DNA from: Pseudomonadota bacterium
Lineage (GTDB): Bacteria; Pseudomonadota; Alphaproteobacteria; Micropepsales; Micropepsaceae
Reading direction: 5' to 3'
Length of the DNA: 64,000 bases
NCBI GenBank assembly: GCA_018241025.1
Contig: JAFEEQ010000013.1
Span: 1-64,000 of the forward strand
Below are positions 56,301 through 62,671 of the stretch, in pieces. The notes below the pieces were generated by a model. That model was not told the DNA's origin, ran no database searches, and saw only the letters and a program-made list of their open reading frames with translations. The first letter of the stretch is position 1. The number at the start of each line of letters is the position of its first letter. The translations under genes were made by a program, and so were the position numbers.

Positions 56301-56730
56301 CGGGGCCGCCGGTGAGCGCGATAAGACCTTCGGCATGCGTCGCCAGCATCTCCGCCGTGACATGCGGCCAGTCGCCGGGCTCGGCACCGAGGAAGGCGGC
56401 GCTCAGGAGCTTGGTGAGGTTCCGGTAGCCGGCGGCGTTCTGGACCAGGAGAACGATGGCGGGCGGCTTGCGCTTCGAGCCCATGGAGGCCGTCGGCGAC
56501 GGCGCCTCCAGTTCGACCGAAACCTGGCAGCCGACGATGGGCTGGACGCCGGCCTTGGCCAGCGTGTCGCTCAGCTCATAAATGCCAAAGAGGTTGTTGA
56601 CGTCGGTAATCGCCGCCGCGGGCATATCGCTTTGGCGCGCGAGATCGGCGAGCTCTTTGGGACGCACCGCGCCTTCGAGAAGCGAGTACGCGCTCTTCAC
56701 CCGTAAATGGACGAACGGTTTGCGATCCAT
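53305..56730 (-). CDS. dnaE: DNA polymerase III subunit alpha
   Basis: Replicative polymerase, 1141 residues. N-terminal PHP domain (VHLRVKSAYSLLEGAVRPKE, ITDVNNLFG) whose metal histidines are largely lost, as in E. coli. Then the polymerase active site MPDFDIDFCQERRDEVVRYV (about 409-428), GSGATSLVAWSLGI, FNKGHAAAYAQVAYQTAFLK, and a C-terminal OB fold. It is followed by lolD-lolC on the same strand in related genomes; here several genes separate them. Confidence 0.96.
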   Translation of the reverse strand: MDRKPFVHLRVKSAYSLLEGAVRPKELADLARQSDMPAAAITDVNNLFGIYELSDTLAKAGVQPIVGCQVSVELEAPSPTASMGSKRKPPAIVLLVQNAAGYRNLTKLLSAAFLGAEPGDWPHVTAEMLATHAEGLIALTGGPGGPINRALVEGQVPAAEAMVEKLTAIFPDRLYIELQRHGLAEERAAEDPLIDIAYARRLPLVATNDVHFGKAEMYEAHDAVLCIAEGAFVSQEDRRRVTREHRFKSSAEMVAQFADLPEAIDNTIEIARRCAFRPKKRDPILPQFVPESGRTPEEELRAQASAGLEACLAANGLYADRQVYLDRLEFELDVIIKMQFPGYFLIVSDFMKWTRSQGIPVGCRGSGATSLVAWSLGITNLDPIRFGLLFERFLNPERISMPDFDIDFCQERRDEVVRYVREKYGRDRVAHIMALGSLQARAAVRDAGRVLQMPLGLVDRIAKLVPNPPGKPVSMADAIEGEPRLQQIAEQEPVAQRLFDIVEKIEGLYRHTSTHPAGVVIGDRPLDEIVPLYRDPRSEMPVTQFDYEDAEKAGLVKFDFLGLKTLTVIAKTEELLKKRGVDIDTQSIDFTDSGTYEMLARGDSVGVFQLEGAGMRDLLRKMRPDRIQDLIALVALYRPGPMDSIPKYIAVKNGKEEPEYLHPALEPILKETFGVMTYQEDVMNIARELGGYTLGGADLLRRAMGKKIASEMAVHEQRFIEGAVKNGVPKGVASQIFEQAAKFAGYGFNKGHAAAYAQVAYQTAFLKANYPVEFLAASMTLDIGSTDRLNIFRQEAQRLNIRVLPPDVNRSIAVFSCDADKGIIYYALAAVKGVGRQAMDHVVAERDAGGPFQSLADFARRIDPKLVNKRAFESLARAGAFDGLNRNRRQVVESADILLNSAQRNARERESGQITLFGGPAEAQDEIRLAPVTDWPSHERLSEEFSAMGFYLSGHPLDAYAAPLKRLGATTYAALIEDRRRAGFKAVLAGTMIRKYERRSRNNESYAFVSFSDPTGMFEIMLFPEVLTASRPLLEAGKSVLITCSAEWDGDELKLRAASITDLDAAAANAGEGLRVYLSDTASLGAIAAQLKTPGKGIVTFVVPGGPGEEVEIKLPKPLQVTVQLKNAIKTLPGVAQVELV

Positions 56731-56817
56731 CGCCGCTTCGATTCGATTTCACTGTCGTATGACCAGTATCGCGTCCGGGCCGGCAGGTGCAGGGCACCAG
56801 GGCCCGGCATCCACAGC

Positions 56818-56919
56818 TCAGAACGTCGCCAGGAGCGCCTGGGCGACGGGAACGATCAGATAGGCGGAGGCCACGAAGACCACGAGGCTCACACCGGCCG
56901 CTGCATCCTTCATCCACAT
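56818..56919 (-). CDS. Tiny membrane protein, 33 residues
   Basis: ATG-initiated ORF starting MWMKDAAAGVSLVVFV and ending QALLATF, nearly all of it one hydrophobic helix after a charged start. AGGGAG is 9 bp upstream. It lies between dnaE and the ArsR operon, the largest otherwise gene-free gap. Function unknown; it is similar in type to small inner-membrane regulators. Confidence 0.55.
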   Translation of the reverse strand: MWMKDAAAGVSLVVFVASAYLIVPVAQALLATF

Positions 56920-57060
56920 GATCGCGTTCTCCCTGTCTACGCGGATATGTTCTCTTTGTGTTCCGTCATTGTCAAGAACAAAACAGGATCAAATGCGATT
57001 CGACGGAGCACCACCGGATTTAGGTGACCGCGCGGGATGCCGTCCCAGATATGGCGCTTG

Positions 57061-57098
57061 CATTTAACAGATAGGTTATTTAACGTGTCTGTTAAATG
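57061..57098. promoter_or_regulatory. ArsR operator candidate
   Basis: A perfect inverted repeat with 11-bp arms (CATTTAACAGA at 57061-57071 and its complement at 57088-57098) spaced by 16 bp. A third TTTAAC word lies inside. The right arm includes the first ATG of the ArsR gene. This position predicts autorepression of the four-gene operon. Confidence 0.8.
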
Positions 57099-57419
57099 AT
57101 GAACCTGGACCACACCTTTGCCGCCCTCGCCGATCCGACCCGCCGGGCGATTCTCGCGCGGCTGGCTTTGGGCGATGCCACGGTCGGCGAACTCTGCGAG
57201 CCCTTCGAGATTTCCGGACCGGCGATCTCGCGCCACCTCAAGGTGCTCGAGGAAGCCGCGCTGATCACACGGGAGCGCGAGGGCCAGCACCGGCGTTGCC
57301 GCCTGGTGCCAGGCGCGATGGCGCAGGCGGCGGAGTGGATCCGCGAACACCAGCGCTTCTGGAATGCGAGCCTCGACCGTCTCGCCGAACACCTCAAGAA
57401 AAAGGACGAAGAAAAATGA
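57096..57419 (+). CDS. ArsR-family transcriptional repressor
   Basis: A 107-residue winged-HTH protein: ADPTRRAILARLALGDATVGELCEPFEISGPAISRHLKVLEEAALI. It lacks the CxC metal motif of classical ArsR/SmtB, so it senses something else; this SRPBCC-linked subgroup is common. Start ATG 57096 or 57099 (MNLDHTF). Its stop overlaps the next start by 4 bp. Confidence 0.92.
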   Translation: MMNLDHTFAALADPTRRAILARLALGDATVGELCEPFEISGPAISRHLKVLEEAALITREREGQHRRCRLVPGAMAQAAEWIREHQRFWNASLDRLAEHLKKKDEEK

Positions 57420-57856
57420 CTCTCGAAAACCCGGTAATGGAAATCGTCCGGCTGTTCGACGCCCCACCCGAGCGGGTGTTCGATGCCTGGCTCGAGAAAG
57501 ACCAGTGGGAAAGCTGGATCGGTCCCGAGGGCTGCAAATGCGAGATCACGCAATTCGACCCGAAAGTCGGCGGACGCTACCGCCTGCTGATGAACATGAG
57601 CGACGGCCGCACGCTGCCGGTGGCCGGCGTGTTCGAGTCGATCGAGCGGCCGCACGGTTTCGCTATGACCTGGGGCTGGGAGCTCGGAAACGGCACAACG
57701 CTGGTAACGGTGTCGCTGCGCGCGGTGGGACAGCAGACGGAACTGACGCTGCGCCATGAAGGCCTGCCGACGCCCGAAGATCGCGAAGGTCATCGCGGCG
57801 GCTGGAACAGCGCGCTCAACAAGCTCGCCCGCTTCGTGCGCGGAGAGACGCCGTGA
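57416..57856 (+). CDS. SRPBCC (AHSA1-like) domain protein, copy 1
   Basis: A 146-residue START/AHA1-type ligand-binding fold: VMEIVRLFDAPPERVFDAWLEKDQWESWIGPEG, then KVGGRYRLLMNM, and a C-terminal long helix (GHRGGWNSALNKLARFV). Members bind hydrophobic ligands or act as uncharacterised stress proteins. The ATG lies in the arsR stop (ATGA). Confidence 0.9.
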   Translation: MTLENPVMEIVRLFDAPPERVFDAWLEKDQWESWIGPEGCKCEITQFDPKVGGRYRLLMNMSDGRTLPVAGVFESIERPHGFAMTWGWELGNGTTLVTVSLRAVGQQTELTLRHEGLPTPEDREGHRGGWNSALNKLARFVRGETP

Positions 57857-58272
57857 TCCATCTCGAAATCTCGCGCGTGTACGATGCGCCGCCTTCCAGG
57901 GTCTTCGATGCCTGGTTCAGCCTCGAATGGCCGAGCTTCCTGGGGCCCTTCGAGATAAAGGCAGAGCTGCTGGCGTTCGAGCCGAAGCCGGGCGGCCGCT
58001 ATCGCATCGTCATGCACCGGCAGGCAGGCGATCTCGTCGTATCGGGCGTCTATCGCGTCGTGGAGCGGCCGTCGAAACTCGCCTTCACCTGGATCTGGGA
58101 TCACGATCCGGTCGAGACCCTGGTCACGCTTACTTTTCGCGATCTTGGCGGCCGCACCGAACTCGTTTTGCGGCACGAGAACTTCGCGCTCGCGGAGCGC
58201 TGCGAGGACCACAAGATCGGCTGGACCTCGACACTCGCAAAACTCGATGGCCGGCTCAACGCGCCGACATAA
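57853..58272 (+). CDS. SRPBCC (AHSA1-like) domain protein, copy 2
   Basis: A 139-residue paralogue of the preceding protein (EISRVYDAPPSRVFDAWFSLEWPSFLGPFE, KPGGRYRIVMH, CEDHKIGWTSTLAKLDGRL). It starts with GTG in the previous stop (GTGA). The tandem pair may have arisen by duplication. Confidence 0.9.
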   Translation: MIHLEISRVYDAPPSRVFDAWFSLEWPSFLGPFEIKAELLAFEPKPGGRYRIVMHRQAGDLVVSGVYRVVERPSKLAFTWIWDHDPVETLVTLTFRDLGGRTELVLRHENFALAERCEDHKIGWTSTLAKLDGRLNAPT

Positions 58273-58287
58273 GCGACGGCCATAAGG

Positions 58288-58935
58288 ATGAACGACGTGA
58301 TCACACTATCCGCCTTCAAATGGGTGCCCGACTTCGCACGCGGACAGGTGCGCGATCTGCGCGTGCGCTGGGCCTGCGAAGAGGCCGGCCTGCCCTACAA
58401 GACCTGGCGCATCGGCTTCGACGACAAGGAAACCGCCGCCTATCGTGCCTGGCAGCCCTTCGGACAGGTGCCGGCGATGGAGGCCGACGGCATCGTGATG
58501 TTCGAATCCGGCGCCATGGTTCTGCAGATCGGCGAGCGGAGCGAGGTGCTGCTGCCGGGCGATCCGAAGGGACGGGCGCGGGCGATCAGCTGGCTGTTCT
58601 GCGCGCTCAACACCATCGAGGTCGCGGTGCAGGGCTATGGCGACCTGTTCTTCCACAAGGGCGAGGACTGGGTCGCGGCGCGGCGGCCGCAGCTTGTCGA
58701 GAATGTCCAGAAGCGATTGAAGCAACTCGCCACGGCTTTAGGCGACAAGGACTATCTCGAAGAACAATTCACGGTCGGCGATCTGATGATGGCCACGGTG
58801 CTGCGCATCCTGAACGACGATCCGGAGTTCCTGGACGCCGAGCCGGCGCTCAAGGCCTACAAGGCACGCTGCGAGGCGCGGCCGGCGTTCCAGAAGGCGC
58901 TGAAAGCACAGCTCGACGATTTCGAGGTGCGGTAA
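58288..58935 (+). CDS. Glutathione S-transferase family protein
   Basis: A 215-residue GST-fold protein. N-terminal thioredoxin-like half (DLRVRWACEEAGLPYKTWRIGF, FGQVPAMEADGIVMFESGAMVLQI) with cis-Pro and Glu-Ser, and a helical C-terminal half (QFTVGDLMMATVLRIL). It is the fourth gene of the ArsR operon, 15 bp after the second SRPBCC gene. Confidence 0.9.
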   Translation: MNDVITLSAFKWVPDFARGQVRDLRVRWACEEAGLPYKTWRIGFDDKETAAYRAWQPFGQVPAMEADGIVMFESGAMVLQIGERSEVLLPGDPKGRARAISWLFCALNTIEVAVQGYGDLFFHKGEDWVAARRPQLVENVQKRLKQLATALGDKDYLEEQFTVGDLMMATVLRILNDDPEFLDAEPALKAYKARCEARPAFQKALKAQLDDFEVR

Positions 58936-58950
58936 AGCGCATCCTTGCGC

Positions 58951-59853
58951 CTACCCCACCGCAACCTTGATCTCTTCGCGCAGCCAGTCGAGGCCGGCGT
59001 CCTCGATGCCTGCGCGGCGGACCGCTTTGACCTCGATCTCGTTGGGCACGAAGGGCGGATTGAGGACCTGAAGGCCCATCAGCTTGGCCTGGCGCTCCAC
59101 AAGCCGGCGCGGACAGGTCGCGATCGCATCGCTCGCCGCGACGATGGCGAGTACGGTCAGCCAGCGCGGCACGACCGCGGTGAAAGCGATGTCGGGCGTA
59201 TCGGCGTTCTCCGCGCGGTCCATCTCGCTTTCGGACTGGGCGAAGACATGGCCGATGGCGTTGTATTGCGCGAGCGAGATCCGCCCCTTCAGCTTCGGAT
59301 GGCCGCGGCGCGCGGTGACGCAGTAGCGGTCGCGATAGAGGCTCTCGGCGCGCAAATCCGGCGGTGTCGACTCGAAGCGGCCGAGCGCCAGATCGATTTC
59401 TCCGCGGCGCAGCGCCACCAGCGCACGATCTGGCGTGAGGAAGTTGATGACGAAGCTCGCTTGCGCAGCCCTGGCGCGGAAAGCGTTGACCAAGTCGGCA
59501 CCGATCAGCGCGGTGACGAATTCCGGTGCGGAAATCAGGAAGCGCCGCCGACTCTGCGCCGGATTGAACGCGGTGTCGCGCTGAAGAGTCTCGCCCATGC
59601 GATCGAGCAGCGCCTCGATACGTGGGCCGAGTTCGAGTGCGCGGCGCGTCGGCTCGAGGCCGTGCGGGCGGCGGATGAAGAGCGGATCGGCGAAGATATC
59701 GCGCAGCCGGGTGAGCGCGTGGCTGACGGCGGACTGGCTAAGGCCGAGATCCTTTGCAACAGCGGTGGTGCGCCGGCGGCGCAGGAGCCCGCGGAAGACG
59801 AGCAGCAGGCCGCCGTCGAGGCGCCTGATATTATTCAGGTCGATATCGGACAT
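58951..59853 (-). CDS. LysR-family transcriptional regulator
   Basis: A 300-residue LTTR: HTH (about 20-60, VAKDLGLSQSAVSHALTRLRDIFADPLFIRR) and a PBP-type effector domain (RRFLISAPEFVTALIGADLV, FVINFLTPDRALVALRRGEIDLALGRF). LysR proteins usually control a divergent neighbour, but here the GST gene is convergent, so the target is unclear. Confidence 0.92.
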   Translation of the reverse strand: MSDIDLNNIRRLDGGLLLVFRGLLRRRRTTAVAKDLGLSQSAVSHALTRLRDIFADPLFIRRPHGLEPTRRALELGPRIEALLDRMGETLQRDTAFNPAQSRRRFLISAPEFVTALIGADLVNAFRARAAQASFVINFLTPDRALVALRRGEIDLALGRFESTPPDLRAESLYRDRYCVTARRGHPKLKGRISLAQYNAIGHVFAQSESEMDRAENADTPDIAFTAVVPRWLTVLAIVAASDAIATCPRRLVERQAKLMGLQVLNPPFVPNEIEVKAVRRAGIEDAGLDWLREEIKVAVG

Positions 59854-59931
59854 GGCGGGTATTAGACAGAGTAAGTGCCCCGCTTGTCACCTCCAGGCCG
59901 CGCGATGGGGGTGCCAGGCGTTTCGCAGCCC

Positions 59932-60636
59932 CTACGCCTTCTGCTTCAGGCCCAGTTTTCCCGCATCGTGAATCTTGCCTTCGTGCAGGACCAGCGCGCG
60001 GTCCATGCGGGCGGCGAGTTCGAGGTTGTGGGTCGCGACCAGCGCGGCGAGGCCTTCCGAGCGCACCAAATCGACCAGCGAGTCGAACACGCCGTCGGCG
60101 GTGTGGAAGTCGAGATTGCCGGTCGGCTCGTCGGCGAGAAGGATGCGCGGGCGGTTGGCCAGGGCGCGGGCGATGGCGACGCGTTGCTGCTCGCCGCCCG
60201 AGAGCTGCGCCGGACGGTGATCGAGACGCTGGCCGAGGCCCATATGGGTGAGGATGTGCTCGGCATCGCGTTCGCTCGCAGTGCGATCCTTGCCGGCGAT
60301 ACGCTGCGGGATCACGACGTTCTCGAGCGCGCTGAATTCGGGCAGCAAATGATGCGCTTGATAGACGAAGCCGATGGTGTCGCGGCGGATGCGTGTGCGC
60401 TCGCCCTCGGGCAGCGCCGACGCGGCCTCGCCGCAGATGTAGACCTCGCCGCTGGTCGGGGCTTCGAGAAGGCCGGCGATGTGGAGGAGCGACGACTTGC
60501 CGGCGCCGGACGGACCGACAAGCGCGACCAGTTCACCCTGCTTCAGCGTGAGATCGAGGCCGCGGAAGACTTCGAGGACGCCCTGCCCCTGCGGATAGGT
60601 GCGCGTGATGTTGTCGAGGCGGAGCACGTCACTCAT
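59932..60636 (-). CDS. lolD: Lipoprotein-releasing ABC transporter ATP-binding subunit
   Basis: A 234-residue ATPase powering transfer of outer-membrane lipoproteins to LolA. Walker [11 protein letters not shown]-loop [16 protein letters not shown], signature [15 protein letters not shown], Walker [13 protein letters not shown], and H-loop THN. It starts at ATG 60636, overlapping lolC by 8 bp. Confidence 0.93.
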   Translation of the reverse strand: MSDVLRLDNITRTYPQGQGVLEVFRGLDLTLKQGELVALVGPSGAGKSSLLHIAGLLEAPTSGEVYICGEAASALPEGERTRIRRDTIGFVYQAHHLLPEFSALENVVIPQRIAGKDRTASERDAEHILTHMGLGQRLDHRPAQLSGGEQQRVAIARALANRPRILLADEPTGNLDFHTADGVFDSLVDLVRSEGLAALVATHNLELAARMDRALVLHEGKIHDAGKLGLKQKA

Positions 60637-61969
60637 AGCGCAGCGCCTCCACCGGATCGAGCCGCGCGGCGCGCCAGGACGGATAGAGCGTTGCCAGCAG
60701 CGAGAGCAGAAGCGAGATGCCCGCCACGGCGAAGAGATCGAAGGGCTCGATCTTCGACGGCATATGGGTGAGGAAATAGACCTCCGGACTGAAGACATCC
60801 ATGCCGGCGATCCAGGAGACGAAATGCTCGATATCGCTGATGTAGTAGGCGAAGAGCGTTCCAACCGCGAGGCCGATGCCGGTGCCGACGATGCCGATGG
60901 AAGCGCCGGCGATGAGGAAGATACGCATCATCGCACCGCGCGAGGCGCCCATGGTGCGCAGGATGGCGATGTCGCCGGATTTGTCCTTCACCAGCATGAT
61001 GAGGCCGGCAATGACGTTGAGCGAGGCGACCAGCACGATCAGGGTCAGGATCAGGAACATGACGTTGTGCTCGATCTTCACCGCATCAAACAAAGCGAGG
61101 TTGAGATCGTGCCAGCTCGAGACCCGGACGTAAGGGCCGGCGGCCTGCTGGACCGGCGCATAGAGCGAATCGACTCCGTCGGCGTCGGCGACGTTGATCT
61201 CGAGCCGCGAGACCGTGCCGTCTTCATTGAAGAAGAGCTGGGCTTCGGGCAGCAGCATGAAGATGAAGTTGTTGTTGTACTCGGACATGCCGGCATCGAA
61301 GGTGCCGGCGACGGTGTAGGTCTTCACCCGGGGCGTCGTGCCGAACGGCGTGACGTCGCCCTTGGGTGCGGTGAGCGTGATCGTGCTGCCGGCGAAGAGG
61401 CCGAGGCGCCGTGCAAGGCCCGAACCGACGATCACCGTGTCAGGATCGTTGAACCCGGCAAGCACCGCCTTGAAGCGGGTTTCCTCATCGGGTTTGAGCG
61501 AGCTGGTCAGCACGTGGAGCGCGGCGATGTCGTCGCGGCGCATGCCGGTTACCTGAGCACCGCGGGTGACGCCATTGGCGGTGACGATCACCTGCCCGTC
61601 GACCACGGGCGCGACGCGGGTGACGCCAGGCACCTGGCGCACGCGGGCGGCGATGGCGTCGAAATCCTTGAGGCCGCCTTCAGCCGCCTCGATCTTCATG
61701 TGGCCGGTGAAGCCGAGGATGCGGGAGAGCAGCTCCTCGCGGAAACCGTTCATTACCGACATGACGATGATGAGCGTGGCGACGCCGAGGGTGATGCCGA
61801 TCAGCGAGATGATCGAGATGACCGAAATAAAGCTCTCGCGCCGCTTGGCGCGCAGGTAGCGCAGCGCGATCATCCATTCGAAGGCGGCGAAGGGCCGCGT
61901 CGTGGTGCGCGCAGGGGCCGCTGTCGGAGTGGTAACGGCCGCAACGCCGGCGCTGGTGGGCAAGCTCAT
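60629..61969 (-). CDS. lolC: Lipoprotein-releasing ABC transporter permease
   Basis: A 446-residue FtsX/MacB-like permease of the LolC/E type: TM1 region [47 protein letters not shown], a large periplasmic MacB-like domain (60-270), then three C-terminal TMs ([36 protein letters not shown]) and [18 protein letters not shown]. One permease gene serves as LolC or LolE here. Its ATG at 61969 overlaps the antitoxin stop by 4 bp. Confidence 0.93.
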   Translation of the reverse strand: MSLPTSAGVAAVTTPTAAPARTTTRPFAAFEWMIALRYLRAKRRESFISVISIISLIGITLGVATLIIVMSVMNGFREELLSRILGFTGHMKIEAAEGGLKDFDAIAARVRQVPGVTRVAPVVDGQVIVTANGVTRGAQVTGMRRDDIAALHVLTSSLKPDEETRFKAVLAGFNDPDTVIVGSGLARRLGLFAGSTITLTAPKGDVTPFGTTPRVKTYTVAGTFDAGMSEYNNNFIFMLLPEAQLFFNEDGTVSRLEINVADADGVDSLYAPVQQAAGPYVRVSSWHDLNLALFDAVKIEHNVMFLILTLIVLVASLNVIAGLIMLVKDKSGDIAILRTMGASRGAMMRIFLIAGASIGIVGTGIGLAVGTLFAYYISDIEHFVSWIAGMDVFSPEVYFLTHMPSKIEPFDLFAVAGISLLLSLLATLYPSWRAARLDPVEALRYE

Positions 61970-62274
61970 GCGGCGTCCGAGGTGATGCTCAAGCGATAGC
62001 CGAGCGCTTGGACAACCTTCAGCACTGTCATCAGCCCCGGATTGCCCTTCTTGGAAAAGGACTTGTAAAGACTTTCGCGGCCGAGCCCCGTCTTTTTGGC
62101 GATCCTGGCCATGCCCTTGGAGCGCGCAATGTCGCCCAAAACCGCCGCGATGACCTTGGGATCGCCGTCTTCGAAAGCTGCATCGAGATAGGCAATCACA
62201 TCCTTTTCCGTCTTGATGTGCTCGGCCGGATCCCAAGGATAGGTCTTGAGCTTGGTCTCGCGCTTCTTCGTCAT
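61966..62274 (-). CDS. Antitoxin of a RelE/HigB-type module (HTH)
   Basis: A 102-residue protein with a C-terminal HTH (VIAAVLGDIARSKGMARIAKKTGLGRESLYKSFSKKGNPGLMTVLKVVQALGY), resembling the HigA-like addiction-module antidote family. Its ATG overlaps the toxin stop and its stop overlaps the lolC start, so the module is fused to the lolCD operon. Confidence 0.87.
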   Translation of the reverse strand: MTKKRETKLKTYPWDPAEHIKTEKDVIAYLDAAFEDGDPKVIAAVLGDIARSKGMARIAKKTGLGRESLYKSFSKKGNPGLMTVLKVVQALGYRLSITSDAA

Positions 62275-62567
62275 GATCGTTCTTTCTGCGCCAGTTCGAT
62301 CGCCTTGGCGATATCGCGATCTTGCGTGCGTTTGTCGCCGCCTGCGAGCAGGAGAATTAGCTCGGTACCCTTTCGCTTGTAGTAAACGCGATAACCTGGA
62401 CCGTAGTCGATTCTCAGCTCCAACACGCCGCCGCCGACGAAGCGGATATCGCCCGGATTGCCTTCGGCCAGCCGAATGAGCCGGGTATCGATCCGCGACC
62501 TGGCATTGCTGTCCTTCAACCGCGCGAACCACCGCCGATACTGTTCGGTTTGCTGAAGGGTCAGCAT
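62271..62567 (-). CDS. RelE/ParE-superfamily toxin
   Basis: A 98-residue toxin of the addiction-module killer group: LTLQQTEQYRRWFARLKDSNARSRIDTRLIRLAEGN, LELRIDYGPGYRVYYKRKG, and ILLLAGGDKRTQDRDIAKA. This RelE-like fold usually cleaves mRNA at the ribosome or poisons gyrase; which one is not clear here. Toxin comes first in the operon, as in higBA-type modules. Confidence 0.88.
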   Translation of the reverse strand: MLTLQQTEQYRRWFARLKDSNARSRIDTRLIRLAEGNPGDIRFVGGGVLELRIDYGPGYRVYYKRKGTELILLLAGGDKRTQDRDIAKAIELAQKERS

Positions 62568-62569
62568 TT

Positions 62570-62585
62570 GTATCCTGCAGGATAC
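62570..62585. promoter_or_regulatory. Toxin-antitoxin operator palindrome
   Basis: A perfect 16-bp palindrome, GTATCCTG followed by CAGGATAC, just before the toxin ATG (2 bp). It is the expected kind of site for antitoxin autorepression. It also lies about 24 bp upstream of the proS -35 on the other strand. Confidence 0.82.
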
Positions 62586-62609
62586 GCCCGGTCAACTGCC
62601 GGCCTTTGG

Positions 62610-62638
62610 TTGCAAATCGGCTCGTTCCTTCTTACGAA
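62610..62638 (+). promoter_or_regulatory. Candidate proS promoter
   Basis: -35 TTGCAA (62610-62615), 17-bp spacer, -10 TACGAA (62633-62638), 33 bp before the proS ATG. Confidence 0.55.
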
Positions 62639-62671
62639 ACCCCGGTTAACAGAGCAATTCGCGAGATTTTC

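Noticed and set aside
53866..56706. A 946-residue plus-strand ORF opposite dnaE
   Set aside because: Antisense shadow: repeated Glu/Arg/Ala-rich sequence with no recognisable motif, while dnaE is complete on the other strand.
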